DNA of 64,000 nucleotides from Streptomyces pactum (lineage in GTDB: Bacteria > Actinomycetota > Actinomycetes > Streptomycetales > Streptomycetaceae). Of the stretch, positions 36,133 through 44,838 are shown one piece after another; the first letter of the stretch is position 1, and each line of letters begins with the position of its first letter. Under the pieces are notes generated by a model, which saw nothing but the letters and a program-made list of their open reading frames with translations, searched no databases and had not been told where the DNA came from. The stretch lies in assembly GCF_002005225.1 (NCBI RefSeq), contig NZ_CP019724.1:3474501-3538500 (forward strand), read 5' to 3'. A program made the position numbers and the translations under genes.

Positions 36133-38966
36133 GCGTCCGCCTCCACACGGTCGTTGTCGTCGGTACCCCACCGTCGGCCGCCGGTCCCGGGACCGGCAGA
36201 CCCGTCGCCCTGACGCACCGCGTCCAGCGCACCCGCCGAGCCAACGGGACCCGTCACCTCCGCCGCGCACTCCCTTTCCCCCCCGTCCTCCCTGTGTGCC
36301 GCGTCGACAGCGCCGGTCACACCCGCTGCGCCGTAGCCATCCGCCTCGCCGGCAACGCCGATCCCACGTGCCGCGGGCTCCCCGTCCGACGCGCCGACAT
36401 CGCCCGGCGCATCCGCCGCCGCACCTTCTCGGTCCGCCCCGCCGGCAGCGACCGTCACATCCGCCGCGCCCGCGGTGCGGTCCAGGCCCAGGAGCAGCCG
36501 GACCACCGGCAGCACGGCGTCGGCGCGTCCGGTGTCGAGCCCGGCCGCGAATCCGGGTATGCCGGAACCGGCCGTCGTCACCCTCCCCCGCCACTGCGGT
36601 CCGCGCCGGACCAGCTCCCCGAGGCTGCGCCGCACTCCCGGCTCGTAGGACGAGAAGGTGCGCCGCAGCAGCGGCAGCACGTCCGTGAACACCTCCGCCG
36701 GTACGCCGGTCAGCCAGGCGTCGACCAGGGCGAGCAGCCGCTCGTCGTGGAGGAGGAGCAGGCCGCCGCCCGAACCACCGCCCACGAAGCCCTCGATCCA
36801 GGCCGCCGCGTCCGCCGGCGGCGTCCCGGGGGACAGCACCAGGCCCATGAGCCGCGCGGCCTCGTCCGACGCCAGTTCGCCGTCGTCCAGCAGGAGCCGT
36901 ACGGCGCGCCCCCGGACGACGCCGGGCACGGTGCCTCGCGCCGAGAGGGTGCGCAGCACGGCCCGCCAGCGGGACCGCAGGTCGCCGTGGCCCGGCGCCG
37001 GGACAGCGCCGAGGAGGCCCACCGCACCGTGCACGGCGTCCACGTGCCGGCGCATCTCCTCGGCCGCGTCGGCGTCCAGCGCGGCGCAGGCCGGGTGCAG
37101 GCCGACGAAGATCCGCTCGGCGAGGCCCGCGGCGACCTCGGCGAGCGCGCCGGTGTCGGTGCCGCGCACATCGCCGTAGCGCAGGGAACGGACCAGGGCC
37201 GGAAGGGCCTGGGCGAGGTGGCCGACGTCCGTGTCGAGCGCCGCGCGGTCGGCGAGTATCCGCATCACCGGGGGGAGTGCGTCCGGCAGCTCGGCCAGCA
37301 GGCAGCGTTCGGCGAGCGCGGTGACCTCGGCGAGGCCCCGCGCGGTGAGGGCGTCCGCCTCGGCCCTGGCCGTCGCGGCGGCGAGCACGGTCGTGCCCCA
37401 CACCCCGGCCTCGGCCACCCGCACCGACAGCTCAGGCTGCCAACGCAGCCGCCACGTCTCCCGGAACGTGCCCGTGCTGCCCCGCGAGGCGGCCGGCTCG
37501 CCCCACCCGACGCCGAGCAGCCGCAGCCGGTGCAGCAGTCTGCTGCGCCCGGCGTCGGTCTCCTTGCGCAGGTCGAGTTCCAGCTCCCGCTCCGACGCCT
37601 CCGGCTTGAGCCGCAACCGCCGCTGAAGCCGGACGAGGTCCCGCTGCAACGGCACCGCCGGCGCTCCGGCGGGCACCTCCCCCAGCACGTCCCCCACCAC
37701 CAGCCGGTCGTGCACCAGGGCCAGCGGTACGTCCGAACCCTCGCACATCACCGCTCGTACGGCGTCCGTCATTTCGCTGAGCCCGGGCAGCGGACGGCCG
37801 CGCATCACCGCGAGGGTCTCGGCGAGCCGCACCGCCTCGATGACGTGCGCCGAGGAGACGGCCCGGTCCTCCTCCCGCAGCAGCCCGGCCACCTTGGTCA
37901 GCCACCGCTCGACGAGCCGGTCCGCCGCGCCGAACAGGTGCCCGTACCAGCCCGGCGACTCGATACCCGCCCCGTACCCACCGGCCCGGGACAGCCTGCG
38001 ATGGGTCCAGGGCACCCAGGTCATGTCCACCTTGGTCCTGGGCAGCCCCTTGAGCAGCGCCCGGTCGGCGGCGACGGTGACCTTGCGCCGGAGCGCGGGC
38101 ACGTGCCAGGCACCGCAGACCACGGCGACGCCCCGCGGGAACTCGCGCCGCGCCGCGCGCACCTGGAGCCGCATATACGCCTCCCGCACGAGGTCCCGGT
38201 CGCGTCCGTCGCCCTCCTCGGTCTCCCGCAGCGCCCCCATGGCCTCCTCCAGCACCGTGAACGGTGCGAGCGCGTCCCCGCCGCCCGCACCGCGGTGCTC
38301 GACGACGTCCTCCCACCAGCGCTCGGGGTCGTCATGGCCGGCGGCCGCGGCAAGGGCGGCGAGCGGATCGGCCCGGACGTCGGGGAAGCCGGCGCCGGGC
38401 CCCTCCCCCTGGCCCGAGCCGGTCTCCCCGGGCCCCGGTTCTTCCCTCCGTTCCCCCTCCCGCCCTTCCGCCTTCGCACACTCCGGTGCCTGCCACGCCA
38501 GCGTGTGGGTGGCCGGGAGGTCGATGAAACGGGCCGGGACGTCGTGTTCCAGGGCCCAGCGCACGGCCACCCACTCAGGGGAGAACTCGGCCAGCGGCCA
38601 GAAGGCCGACCGGCCTGGCTCGTCCACGGCGTGGGCGAGGAGCGCGACCGGCGGCCGCATGCCCTCGTCGGCGGCCAGCGGGATCAGGGCGTCGGCCTCC
38701 GGCGGCCCCTCGATCAGCACGGTCCCCGGCCGGCCCGCCTCCAGCGCGGCCCGGACCGCCCGCGCCGAACCCGGCCCATGGTGGCGTACGCCCAGCAGCA
38801 GTGGTTCACCCCCGGAACCACCGGTACCGAACGACCCGCCGGTGCCACCCGGCCTGCCGTCACCACCCGGCCCGCCGGTGCCACCCGGCCCGCCGGTGCC
38901 ACCCGGCCCGCCGGTGCCACCCGGCCCGCCGGTGTCATCGCTCCCGGCCGTGTCAGTGCCCGTCAC
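36129..38966 (-). CDS. DUF5682-type large protein of the MoxR island
   Basis: 945 residues from the GTG at 38966 (GAGGGGGA just upstream; the frame is open further but enters low-probability sequence). After a GGPGGTGG repeat tail (residues 10-45) the conserved start is LLLGVRHHGPGSARAVRAALE and VLIEGPPEADALIPLA. A histidine-containing segment VAVVCGAWHVPALRRK and WVPWTHRRLS follow. The long helical C-terminal part (LVRLQRRLRLKPEASERELELDLRKETDAGRSRLLHRLRLLGVGW and HEAT-like stretches to residue 860) may be a scaffold. I assign DUF5682 from its place between MoxR and VWA genes and the RHHGPGS motif. Biochemical function unknown. Confidence 0.85.
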   Translation of the reverse strand: MTGTDTAGSDDTGGPGGTGGPGGTGGPGGTGGPGGDGRPGGTGGSFGTGGSGGEPLLLGVRHHGPGSARAVRAALEAGRPGTVLIEGPPEADALIPLAADEGMRPPVALLAHAVDEPGRSAFWPLAEFSPEWVAVRWALEHDVPARFIDLPATHTLAWQAPECAKAEGREGERREEPGPGETGSGQGEGPGAGFPDVRADPLAALAAAAGHDDPERWWEDVVEHRGAGGGDALAPFTVLEEAMGALRETEEGDGRDRDLVREAYMRLQVRAARREFPRGVAVVCGAWHVPALRRKVTVAADRALLKGLPRTKVDMTWVPWTHRRLSRAGGYGAGIESPGWYGHLFGAADRLVERWLTKVAGLLREEDRAVSSAHVIEAVRLAETLAVMRGRPLPGLSEMTDAVRAVMCEGSDVPLALVHDRLVVGDVLGEVPAGAPAVPLQRDLVRLQRRLRLKPEASERELELDLRKETDAGRSRLLHRLRLLGVGWGEPAASRGSTGTFRETWRLRWQPELSVRVAEAGVWGTTVLAAATARAEADALTARGLAEVTALAERCLLAELPDALPPVMRILADRAALDTDVGHLAQALPALVRSLRYGDVRGTDTGALAEVAAGLAERIFVGLHPACAALDADAAEEMRRHVDAVHGAVGLLGAVPAPGHGDLRSRWRAVLRTLSARGTVPGVVRGRAVRLLLDDGELASDEAARLMGLVLSPGTPPADAAAWIEGFVGGGSGGGLLLLHDERLLALVDAWLTGVPAEVFTDVLPLLRRTFSSYEPGVRRSLGELVRRGPQWRGRVTTAGSGIPGFAAGLDTGRADAVLPVVRLLLGLDRTAGAADVTVAAGGADREGAAADAPGDVGASDGEPAARGIGVAGEADGYGAAGVTGAVDAAHREDGGERECAAEVTGPVGSAGALDAVRQGDGSAGPGTGGRRWGTDDNDRVEADA
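38860..38936. repeat. 18-base in-frame repeat at the start of the DUF5682-type gene
   Basis: About four copies of a cccgccggtgccacccgg-type unit encode Gly-Gly-Pro-Gly-Gly-Thr on the minus strand. In-frame length changes are expected. It probably only lengthens a flexible tail. Confidence 0.75.
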
Positions 38967-39065
38967 ACCGTCCCCCTCGCCTACGGGGCCAGGTCGAGTC
39001 GCCGTCACCCGTCGAGCCGCCCACCGGCACACCCGCCCCCCGTCGCATCCTCAGCCACCCGCCGA

Positions 39066-40217
39066 TCACGCGCTCACCTCCCGGCACGCCCGGTAGAAGT
39101 CCTTCCAGCCGTCGCGCTCACGGACGACCGTCTCCAGGTACTCCTGCCAGACGACGCGGTCCGCGGCCGGGTCGCGGACGACGGCGCCGAGGATCCCCGC
39201 GGCGACGTCGCCGGGCCGCAGCACGCCGTCGCCGAAGTGGGCGGCCAGCGCGAGGCCGCCGGTGACGACGGAGATGGCCTCGGCCGTGGACAGCGTGCCG
39301 CTGGGCGACTTCACCTTCGTACGCCCGTCGCTCGTCAGCCCGTCGCGCAGTTCGCGGAAGACGGTGACGACCCGGCGGATCTCGTCGATGCCGTCGGGCG
39401 CCGACGGCAGGTCGAGGGAGCGGCCGATCTGGTCGACCCGGCGCGAGACGATCTCGACCTCGGCCTCGGCGGTCTCCGGCAGCGGCAGCACCACGGTGTT
39501 GAAGCGGCGGCGCAGGGCGCTGGACAGCTCGTTGACCCCCCGGTCGCGGTCGTTGGCGGTGGCGATCAGGTTGAACCCGCGGACCGCCTGTACCTCCTGC
39601 CCCAGCTCCGGTATCGGCAGGGTCTTCTCCGACAGGATCGTGATGAGCGTGTCCTGCACGTCGGCCGGGATGCGGGTCAGTTCCTCCACGCGGGCGGTCA
39701 TGCCCTCCGCCATGGCCCGCATGACCGGGCTGGGCACGAGGGCGTCCCGGCCGGGGCCGTGGGCGAGGAGCCGCGCGTAGTTCCAGCCGTAGCGGATCGC
39801 CTCCTCCGGGGTGCCCGCCGTGCCCTGCACCAGCAGCGTCGAGTCGCCGCTGACGGCTGCCGCGAGGTGTTCGGACACCCAGGTCTTGGCGGTGCCGGGC
39901 ACGCCGAGCAGGAGCAGGGCGCGGTCGGTGGCGAGCGTGGTCACGGCGACCTCGACGACGCGGCGCGGGCCCACGTACTTCGGGGAGATCACCGTGCCGT
40001 CGGGCAGGGTGCCGCCGAGCAGATAGGTGGCGACGGCCCACGGCGACAGCTTCCAGCGGGCCGGACGGGGACGGTCGTCCTGCTTGGCCAGCGCGGCGAG
40101 TTCGGCCGCGAACGCGTGCTCGGCGTGCGGCCGCAACTCCTCGGCCCCACTCGTGGACCCTCCGCCCGGCTCGACGGACGTCGGGTCCGCGGGCGTCGGC
40201 TCTACGGACACAGGCAT
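39066..40217 (-). CDS. MoxR-family AAA+ ATPase
   Basis: 383 residues. The ATG at 40217 has GGAGGGGG about nine bases upstream. Walker A is GVPGTAKT (G105-T112). The region after it (YGWNYARLLAHGPGRDALVPSPVMRAM) precedes EELTRIPADVQDTLITILSEKTLPIPELG, which replaces the usual DE(I/A)NR Walker B block with an EELTR sequence. Sensor and arginine-finger motifs are NLIATANDRDRGVNELSSALRRRF. MoxR ATPases act as chaperones that activate or remodel partner complexes, typically with a VWA protein encoded nearby, as here. First gene of the minus operon, reading from a promoter shared with the divergent SWIM gene. Confidence 0.93.
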   Translation of the reverse strand: MPVSVEPTPADPTSVEPGGGSTSGAEELRPHAEHAFAAELAALAKQDDRPRPARWKLSPWAVATYLLGGTLPDGTVISPKYVGPRRVVEVAVTTLATDRALLLLGVPGTAKTWVSEHLAAAVSGDSTLLVQGTAGTPEEAIRYGWNYARLLAHGPGRDALVPSPVMRAMAEGMTARVEELTRIPADVQDTLITILSEKTLPIPELGQEVQAVRGFNLIATANDRDRGVNELSSALRRRFNTVVLPLPETAEAEVEIVSRRVDQIGRSLDLPSAPDGIDEIRRVVTVFRELRDGLTSDGRTKVKSPSGTLSTAEAISVVTGGLALAAHFGDGVLRPGDVAAGILGAVVRDPAADRVVWQEYLETVVRERDGWKDFYRACREVSA

Positions 40218-40259
40218 GGCTGATTCCCCCTCCAGCTCGGCCGGTTCGATCTGTCGTCC

Positions 40260-40282
40260 ACGGTGCACCACGCCACTGACAA
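40260..40282 (-). promoter_or_regulatory. PafBC-type (RecA-independent SOS) promoter motif for the MoxR operon, near match
   Basis: Reading the minus strand: TTGTCAGTG (40282-40274), eight bases, then CACCGT at 40265-40260. The consensus reported for mycobacterial RecA-independent damage promoters is TTGTCRGTG-N8-TANNNT; the upstream box is perfect and the -10 box has one mismatch (C for T). It lies 43 bases before the MoxR start. The box is one arm of a 13-base perfect inverted repeat (40273-40285 with 40316-40328). Confidence 0.65.
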
Positions 40283-40318
40283 TCGCTCTGACCTGCACAA
40301 ACGTCGCCTCTCGGACGA

Positions 40319-40341
40319 TTGTCAGTGGTGGGACATACCTT
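40319..40341 (+). promoter_or_regulatory. PafBC-type promoter motif for the SWIM-DUF5691 operon, perfect match
   Basis: TTGTCAGTG (40319-40327), eight bases, TACCTT (40336-40341): all fixed positions of TTGTCRGTG-N8-TANNNT are met. The -10 box ends seven bases before the ATG at 40349, so the mRNA is predicted to be leaderless. It is the second arm of the inverted repeat shared with the divergent MoxR promoter. Confidence 0.8.
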
Positions 40342-40348
40342 CGATGGC

Positions 40349-41704
40349 ATGACTCAGCAGGGGGTGCGCTGGACCGCGGACCAGGTGCTGGCACTGGCAC
40401 CTGACGCCGCGTCACGCAATGCGAGCGGCGAACTCGCCGCGGCGGGGCCGTGGTCCGAGGTGGGAAGTTCCGACGAGGGGACGGTGTGGGGGCTGTGCAA
40501 GGGCAGCGGCAGTCAGCCGTATCAAACGGTCGTCGACATCTCGGACGCCTCCGGGCCCGCGTACAAGTGCGGCTGCCCGAGCCTCAAGTCCCCGTGCAAG
40601 CACGTGCTCGGGCTGCTGCTGCTCTGGGCAGACGGCGACGGTGTGGTGCCGGAGGCGAAGGCGCCGGACTGGGCGGAGCGGTGCACCGCGCAACTACGCG
40701 AGCGAACGCGGGAGAAGAGGACGGCGGACTCGTCCGGTCCGGCGGCCGGTATCGCCGATCCAGAGGCGGCGCGGCGCCGGGCGGAGCAGCGTGCCGGGCG
40801 GATCACCGCGGGCGCGACGGAGCTGGAGCAGCGGCTGACGGATCTGCTGCGCGGTGGTCTGGCCGGCGCCGAACAGGCGGGGTACGAGCTGTGGGAGGAG
40901 ATGGCGGCCCGCATGGTCGACGCCCAGGCGCCGGGGCTGGCCTCGCGTGTGCGGGAGCTGGGCGCCATACCGTCGTCGGGCTCCGGGTGGCCGGTCCGGC
41001 TGCTGGAGGAGTGCGCTCTTCTCCATCTTCTGGACCAGGGCTGGCTGCGCCGTGAACATGTACCGGACGGCCTGGCGGCGACGGTCCGTTCACGTGTCGG
41101 CCTGTCGGCCTCCGCGGACGGCCCTCCGGTGCGGGACCGGTGGCTGGTCCTCGCCCAGTACGACACCGCGGACGCCCGGCTGACGACCCGACGCATCTGG
41201 TTGTACGGCGCGCGGACGGAACGCGCGGTACTGCTCCTCTCCTACGGCGCCGCGGGCCGGGCCCCGGAGCCGGCGCTGCCGGTGGGGCTGGCCCTCGACG
41301 CGGAAGTGTCGGCGTATCCGGGGGCCGGGCAGCGGCGAGCGGCCCTGGGCGGACAGTTCGGGCCACCCGCGCCCACGGAGCTGCGCCCGACAGGGATGAC
41401 GACGGCCGAGGCCGCCGTTCGTTACGGCGAGGCCCTCCGCGACGACCCGTGGCTGGAGTCGGTGCCGGTGACCCTCGAACAGGTCGTCCCGGTACCGGAC
41501 GGCGCCGATTGGCAACTGGCGGACGCCGGCGGGGACACGGCACTGCCGCTCCCCCCGGCGGCCGGACACCGTCCGGGCCTGTGGCGCCTGGTCGCCCTGT
41601 CGGGCGGCGCGCCCGTCAAGGTCTTCGGCGAGTGCGGCCACCGGGGCTTCACTCCGCTGACGGCCTGGCCGGCCGGACCTGGCCCGGCGGTGGCGCTGTG
41701 CTGA
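40349..41704 (+). CDS. SWIM zinc-finger protein of the MoxR island
   Basis: 451 residues from the ATG at 40349, right behind the predicted -10 box, with no Shine-Dalgarno sequence (leaderless). The N-terminal region contains a SWIM motif, C74-G-C76-(six residues)-C83-K-H85, in YKCGCPSLKSPCKHVLGLLLLW; SWIM domains bind DNA or proteins. The remaining 350 residues are helical (AAARRRAEQRAGRITAGATELEQRLTDLLRGGLAGAEQAGYELWEEMAARMVDAQ in outline) and end in a beta-rich part. Homologues of this layout are usually encoded next to the DUF5691 and MoxR genes. First gene of the plus operon. Confidence 0.9.
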   Translation: MTQQGVRWTADQVLALAPDAASRNASGELAAAGPWSEVGSSDEGTVWGLCKGSGSQPYQTVVDISDASGPAYKCGCPSLKSPCKHVLGLLLLWADGDGVVPEAKAPDWAERCTAQLRERTREKRTADSSGPAAGIADPEAARRRAEQRAGRITAGATELEQRLTDLLRGGLAGAEQAGYELWEEMAARMVDAQAPGLASRVRELGAIPSSGSGWPVRLLEECALLHLLDQGWLRREHVPDGLAATVRSRVGLSASADGPPVRDRWLVLAQYDTADARLTTRRIWLYGARTERAVLLLSYGAAGRAPEPALPVGLALDAEVSAYPGAGQRRAALGGQFGPPAPTELRPTGMTTAEAAVRYGEALRDDPWLESVPVTLEQVVPVPDGADWQLADAGGDTALPLPPAAGHRPGLWRLVALSGGAPVKVFGECGHRGFTPLTAWPAGPGPAVALC

Positions 41705-41749
41705 CCCGTCCCGCGTAACGGCAACGGAATGGAAACGGAGGGAAACCGC

Positions 41750-43372
41750 ATGACCAGGACGCCCGCTCCCGCGGACGCGCCCGTGCCGGGCGTCTGGGAG
41801 GAACTCGTCACCTCGGCACTGCTCGGCACGGACCGGCGCACTCCCCCGGGCTGCGAGCCCGGCCCGCGCGCACCGGCGGCGCTGCTGGATGCCGCGGCGG
41901 CTGAGACCGTTCGCCGCCGCGCCGGACTGTGCCCGGCCCGCGCGGCCCGGCGCCCGGAGCCTGCCCCGAAGGACCCTCGCCCGCCCTTGCCGGCCGCGGC
42001 AGCCCGTCGGCTCACGATGCTGCTCGCCGACCGTCCCGGGCCTGCGGGCGGCGGCCGCAGAGGCGCCGCGCCCGACCTGATGGAGCTGCTGCCCCAGTGG
42101 CTGGCGACGGCGAACGCCCGCGGTTTCGCGGCGCCGCCCCAGACGGTTCCGGCCCTCCTGGACGCGGCTCGGGGACGTACGGACCTGCGCCCGGCGGCGC
42201 TGACGTTCGCGGGGCCCCGCTCCCTGTGGCTGGCCCGGCTGAATCCGGACTGGCGGTTCGCCCTGCGCGCGACGCCGGGAGGAGGCACCGCGCTGCCCGG
42301 CCCCGAGGCCACGGAGCGGGTGCGTCGGCTCTGGGAGGAGGGCCTGTTCGCCGAGCGGGTCGCCCTGCTGGCGTCCTTGCGCGCCGGCGATCCCGTCGCG
42401 GCGCGCGACCTGCTGGCCTCGACCTGGACCACCGAGCGCGCCGAGGACCGGCTGATGTTCCTCGACTCGCTGCGGACGGGACTGGAGCCGCCGGACGAGC
42501 CGTTCCTGGAGCAGGCGCTCGCCGACCGCAGCCGCAACGTACGGGCGACGGCCGCCGAGTTGCTGTCCGCGCTGCCGGCTTCGGCGCTCGCCACGCGGAT
42601 GGCGGCGCGTGCGATGACGTGCGTGTCCCTCGACCGCGCGCTGGACCCGCCCGCGATCGCCGTCGAGGCACCCCACGAGTGCGACGCGGGCATGGAGCGG
42701 GACGGCGTAGTGGCCAAGCCGCCCTCGGGCCGGGGGGAACGGTCGTGGTGGTTCGGCCAGTTGCTGGAGGCGGCTCCGCTCGGTACCTGGTCGGCTCGGC
42801 TCGGTGGACGTACCCCCGAGGAGATCGTCGCCCTGCCGGTGACGGACGACTGGCGGAGCGACCTGCACGCCGCGTGGTGCCGGGCCGCGGTACGGCAGCG
42901 GGACGGCGCGTGGGCGAGGGCACTGCTCGGAGCGCCCACGGCTCCGGAGGCCGGAGGGCCGGGCGCGGTGTCGCTGGCCGAACGGGCCAAACTGCTCGGC
43001 ACCCTGGGCGCCGCCGAACGTGCCGAGTGGGTCGCCGGGTTCATCGCGACGCACGGTCTGTCCGAGGCGTTCCAGTTGCTCGGTATGTGCGGAGTGCCGT
43101 GGGCCCCGCCGCTCGGGCGGGCTGTGGTCGACGCGCTCAACATCGCCCGTGACGCCGGGAGCTACCCGTGGAGTTTCAGCGGGGTCATGGGGCTGGCCGA
43201 GCGCTGCCTCGACCCCTCGGAGGCGAGCCGCCTCGACGGCCTGCTGGCGATACCGGACGAAACGGAGGACGCGTCGCCGGGGGCCGGGGGGTACTGGGCG
43301 GAGGCGTTCCAGCGACTCGTGAGGACCTTGCGTCTGCGGGCCGCGATGGCCGAGGAAATGGGGGCGGGTTAG
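41750..43372 (+). CDS. DUF5691-type protein of the MoxR island
   Basis: 540 residues. The ATG at 41750 is preferred over one seven codons upstream because GGAGGGAA lies nine bases before it. The start WEELVTSALLGTDRRTPPG is characteristic of the family as I know it. The body is alpha-helical and repeat-like (LPQWLATANARGFAAPPQTVPALLDAARG, HEAT-like AEDRLMFLDSLRTGLEPPDEPFLEQALADRSRNVRATAAELLSALP), suggesting a scaffold. The C-terminal half includes WWFGQLLEAAPLGTWSARLG and a Trp-rich end. No catalytic motif seen. It follows the SWIM gene by 45 bases and shares its promoter. Confidence 0.87.
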   Translation: MTRTPAPADAPVPGVWEELVTSALLGTDRRTPPGCEPGPRAPAALLDAAAAETVRRRAGLCPARAARRPEPAPKDPRPPLPAAAARRLTMLLADRPGPAGGGRRGAAPDLMELLPQWLATANARGFAAPPQTVPALLDAARGRTDLRPAALTFAGPRSLWLARLNPDWRFALRATPGGGTALPGPEATERVRRLWEEGLFAERVALLASLRAGDPVAARDLLASTWTTERAEDRLMFLDSLRTGLEPPDEPFLEQALADRSRNVRATAAELLSALPASALATRMAARAMTCVSLDRALDPPAIAVEAPHECDAGMERDGVVAKPPSGRGERSWWFGQLLEAAPLGTWSARLGGRTPEEIVALPVTDDWRSDLHAAWCRAAVRQRDGAWARALLGAPTAPEAGGPGAVSLAERAKLLGTLGAAERAEWVAGFIATHGLSEAFQLLGMCGVPWAPPLGRAVVDALNIARDAGSYPWSFSGVMGLAERCLDPSEASRLDGLLAIPDETEDASPGAGGYWAEAFQRLVRTLRLRAAMAEEMGAG

Positions 43373-43912
43373 CGGGTGTGCGGCGTTGAGACCGGGAGCG
43401 GGTCACGCTGCCGGCGCCCACGGCCGGCCACCGCCCGAGCCCCGGCACCGCCCCATTGGCCGCCGGCACGGCCCGTGGTCCGCCAGAGCGGTCACGTGCC
43501 GCCCGCACCGGCGGTAAGCCACCGCCACCCGCCATGAGCCATCGGCAACCGGCGACCGGTCCTTGACGGCTGGCGGCCGGATGTCGTCGGTCGGCGGCCG
43601 GACCTCGGCCCCGACGGTGAGCCGGCACCCGCCCTGAGGCATCAGCCGTCGACACCAGCCACGAGCCGGCGCCACCAGCCGTGAGCCACCACCAGCCGTG
43701 AGCCACCACCGCCCGCGAGCCGTAAGCGCCGCCCGTGAGCCCTCAGCGCCGCCCGCGAGCCGTGAGCGCCGCCCGCGAGCCGTGAGCGTCGGCCGTGAGC
43801 CGACCGCGCCGGCCGTCGGGCGCGCCCCGCGCCCACCCCACGCCGGTGGGCACCGGGTGGATGGACCAGTCGGTGGGACCCGGTGACTGGGCCAGTGGGT
43901 GGGGGCGGGTGG
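43373..43912. repeat. 540-base gap filled with decayed repeats
   Basis: Between the DUF5691-type gene and icmB. From 43480 to 43805 the DNA is made of short gccrtgagcc-type words. The clearest part is a 20-base unit (gcgccgcccgcgagccgtga) with three copies at 43726, 43746 and 43766 and a partial fourth. Frames across it give only low-complexity translations. It likely also contains the operon terminators. Confidence 0.7.
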
Positions 43913-44329
43913 TTACGCTTCCGCGGGCTCCCGCACGTTCGCCCGTACCCAGTCCACGATCGACGCCGTCGTCGCGCCGGGAGTGAAGATCTCCGCGACG
44001 CCCTTCTCCTTCAGCGGGGCGATGTCCGCCTCGGGGATGATCCCGCCGCCGAAGACGAGGATGTCCGCCGCGTCCCGCTCCCTGAGCAGTTCGATCACGG
44101 CGGCGAAGAGCGTGTTGTGCGCACCGGAGAGGATGGACAGCCCGATCGCGTCGGCGTCCTCCTGGATCGCGGTGTCCACGATCTGCTCGGGTGTCTGGTG
44201 GAGCCCGGTGTAGATGACCTCCATACCGGCGTCACGCAGTGCCCGCGCGATCACCTTGGCCCCGCGATCGTGACCGTCAAGCCCCGGCTTGGCCACCACC
44301 ACGCGGATCGGACCGGCTGCCACACCCAT
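43913..44329 (-). CDS. icmB: Isobutyryl-CoA mutase small (cobalamin-binding) subunit
   Basis: 138 residues, a stand-alone B12-binding domain. The cobalamin motif D18-G-H20-D-R-G23 ([28 protein letters not shown]) supplies the lower axial histidine; [11 protein letters not shown] and [27 protein letters not shown] complete the fold. The size matches IcmB, which pairs with IcmA to interconvert isobutyryl-CoA and n-butyryl-CoA, linking valine breakdown to polyketide and fatty-acid precursors. The large subunit is not in this window. The ATG at 44329 has GGAGG nine bases upstream; the longer open frame is not credible. It could serve another acyl-CoA mutase. Confidence 0.9.
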   Translation of the reverse strand: MGVAAGPIRVVVAKPGLDGHDRGAKVIARALRDAGMEVIYTGLHQTPEQIVDTAIQEDADAIGLSILSGAHNTLFAAVIELLRERDAADILVFGGGIIPEADIAPLKEKGVAEIFTPGATTASIVDWVRANVREPAEA

Positions 44330-44838
44330 CACTGCCTCCATGAAGCGACTACATCCATCCGTACCGACAAGTACCGCACACTTCGCCGACGCCGTACACA
44401 GCAGCACGGTGCGCATCACGCACACCCAATGTGCACATCGGGCACGAAGTCCGCGAAGTGCACGCCCGCGCGGCACAGACGCCCCGCACCACATCGTCCG
44501 GGGAAGTGAACGAACGTTATCGCCAGCATCCCGCAACCGGCAGTTTCACGGTGGATACAGAGGGGGAAATCACACGGTGGGACATGCTCGCCACGCACAG
44601 CTCCAGGGCGCGGCGGGCAGCACGCGCACGGAGAGCCGCAGCGAGGGCAGGGCAGGGCAGCAGCGGGCCTCATCGCCGCATCACCGACACCACAGGGCTC
44701 ACAAGACTCACAGGGCGCTCACGCGCCTTGTCGGCAACCCAAACCTCGCAAACACCACCAATCACTGGTGTCACGGCTCTCCACAAGGGCACACGGGGGA
44801 CAGAGGCGTTCCCGCGCGTGCCGACAGGAGGTCGGCCC
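44330..44838. other. 509-base divergent intergenic region
   Basis: Between icmB and the lipase gene, so both promoters should be here. The DNA is less G+C rich than coding DNA, with acgaacgttatcgccagc near 44510. I see no gene, repeat or strong hairpin. Confidence 0.5.

Noticed and set aside
36099..40223. A 1374-residue plus-strand open frame across the MoxR and DUF5682-type genes
   Set aside because: It has the composition of a codon shadow (Arg/Gly/His rich), no ribosome-binding site, and the opposite strand encodes recognisable MoxR motifs.
44431..44838. N-terminal extension of the lipase to 44431
   Set aside because: The extension is Arg/Ala-rich without features, and a perfect AGGAGG site precedes the ATG at 44839.
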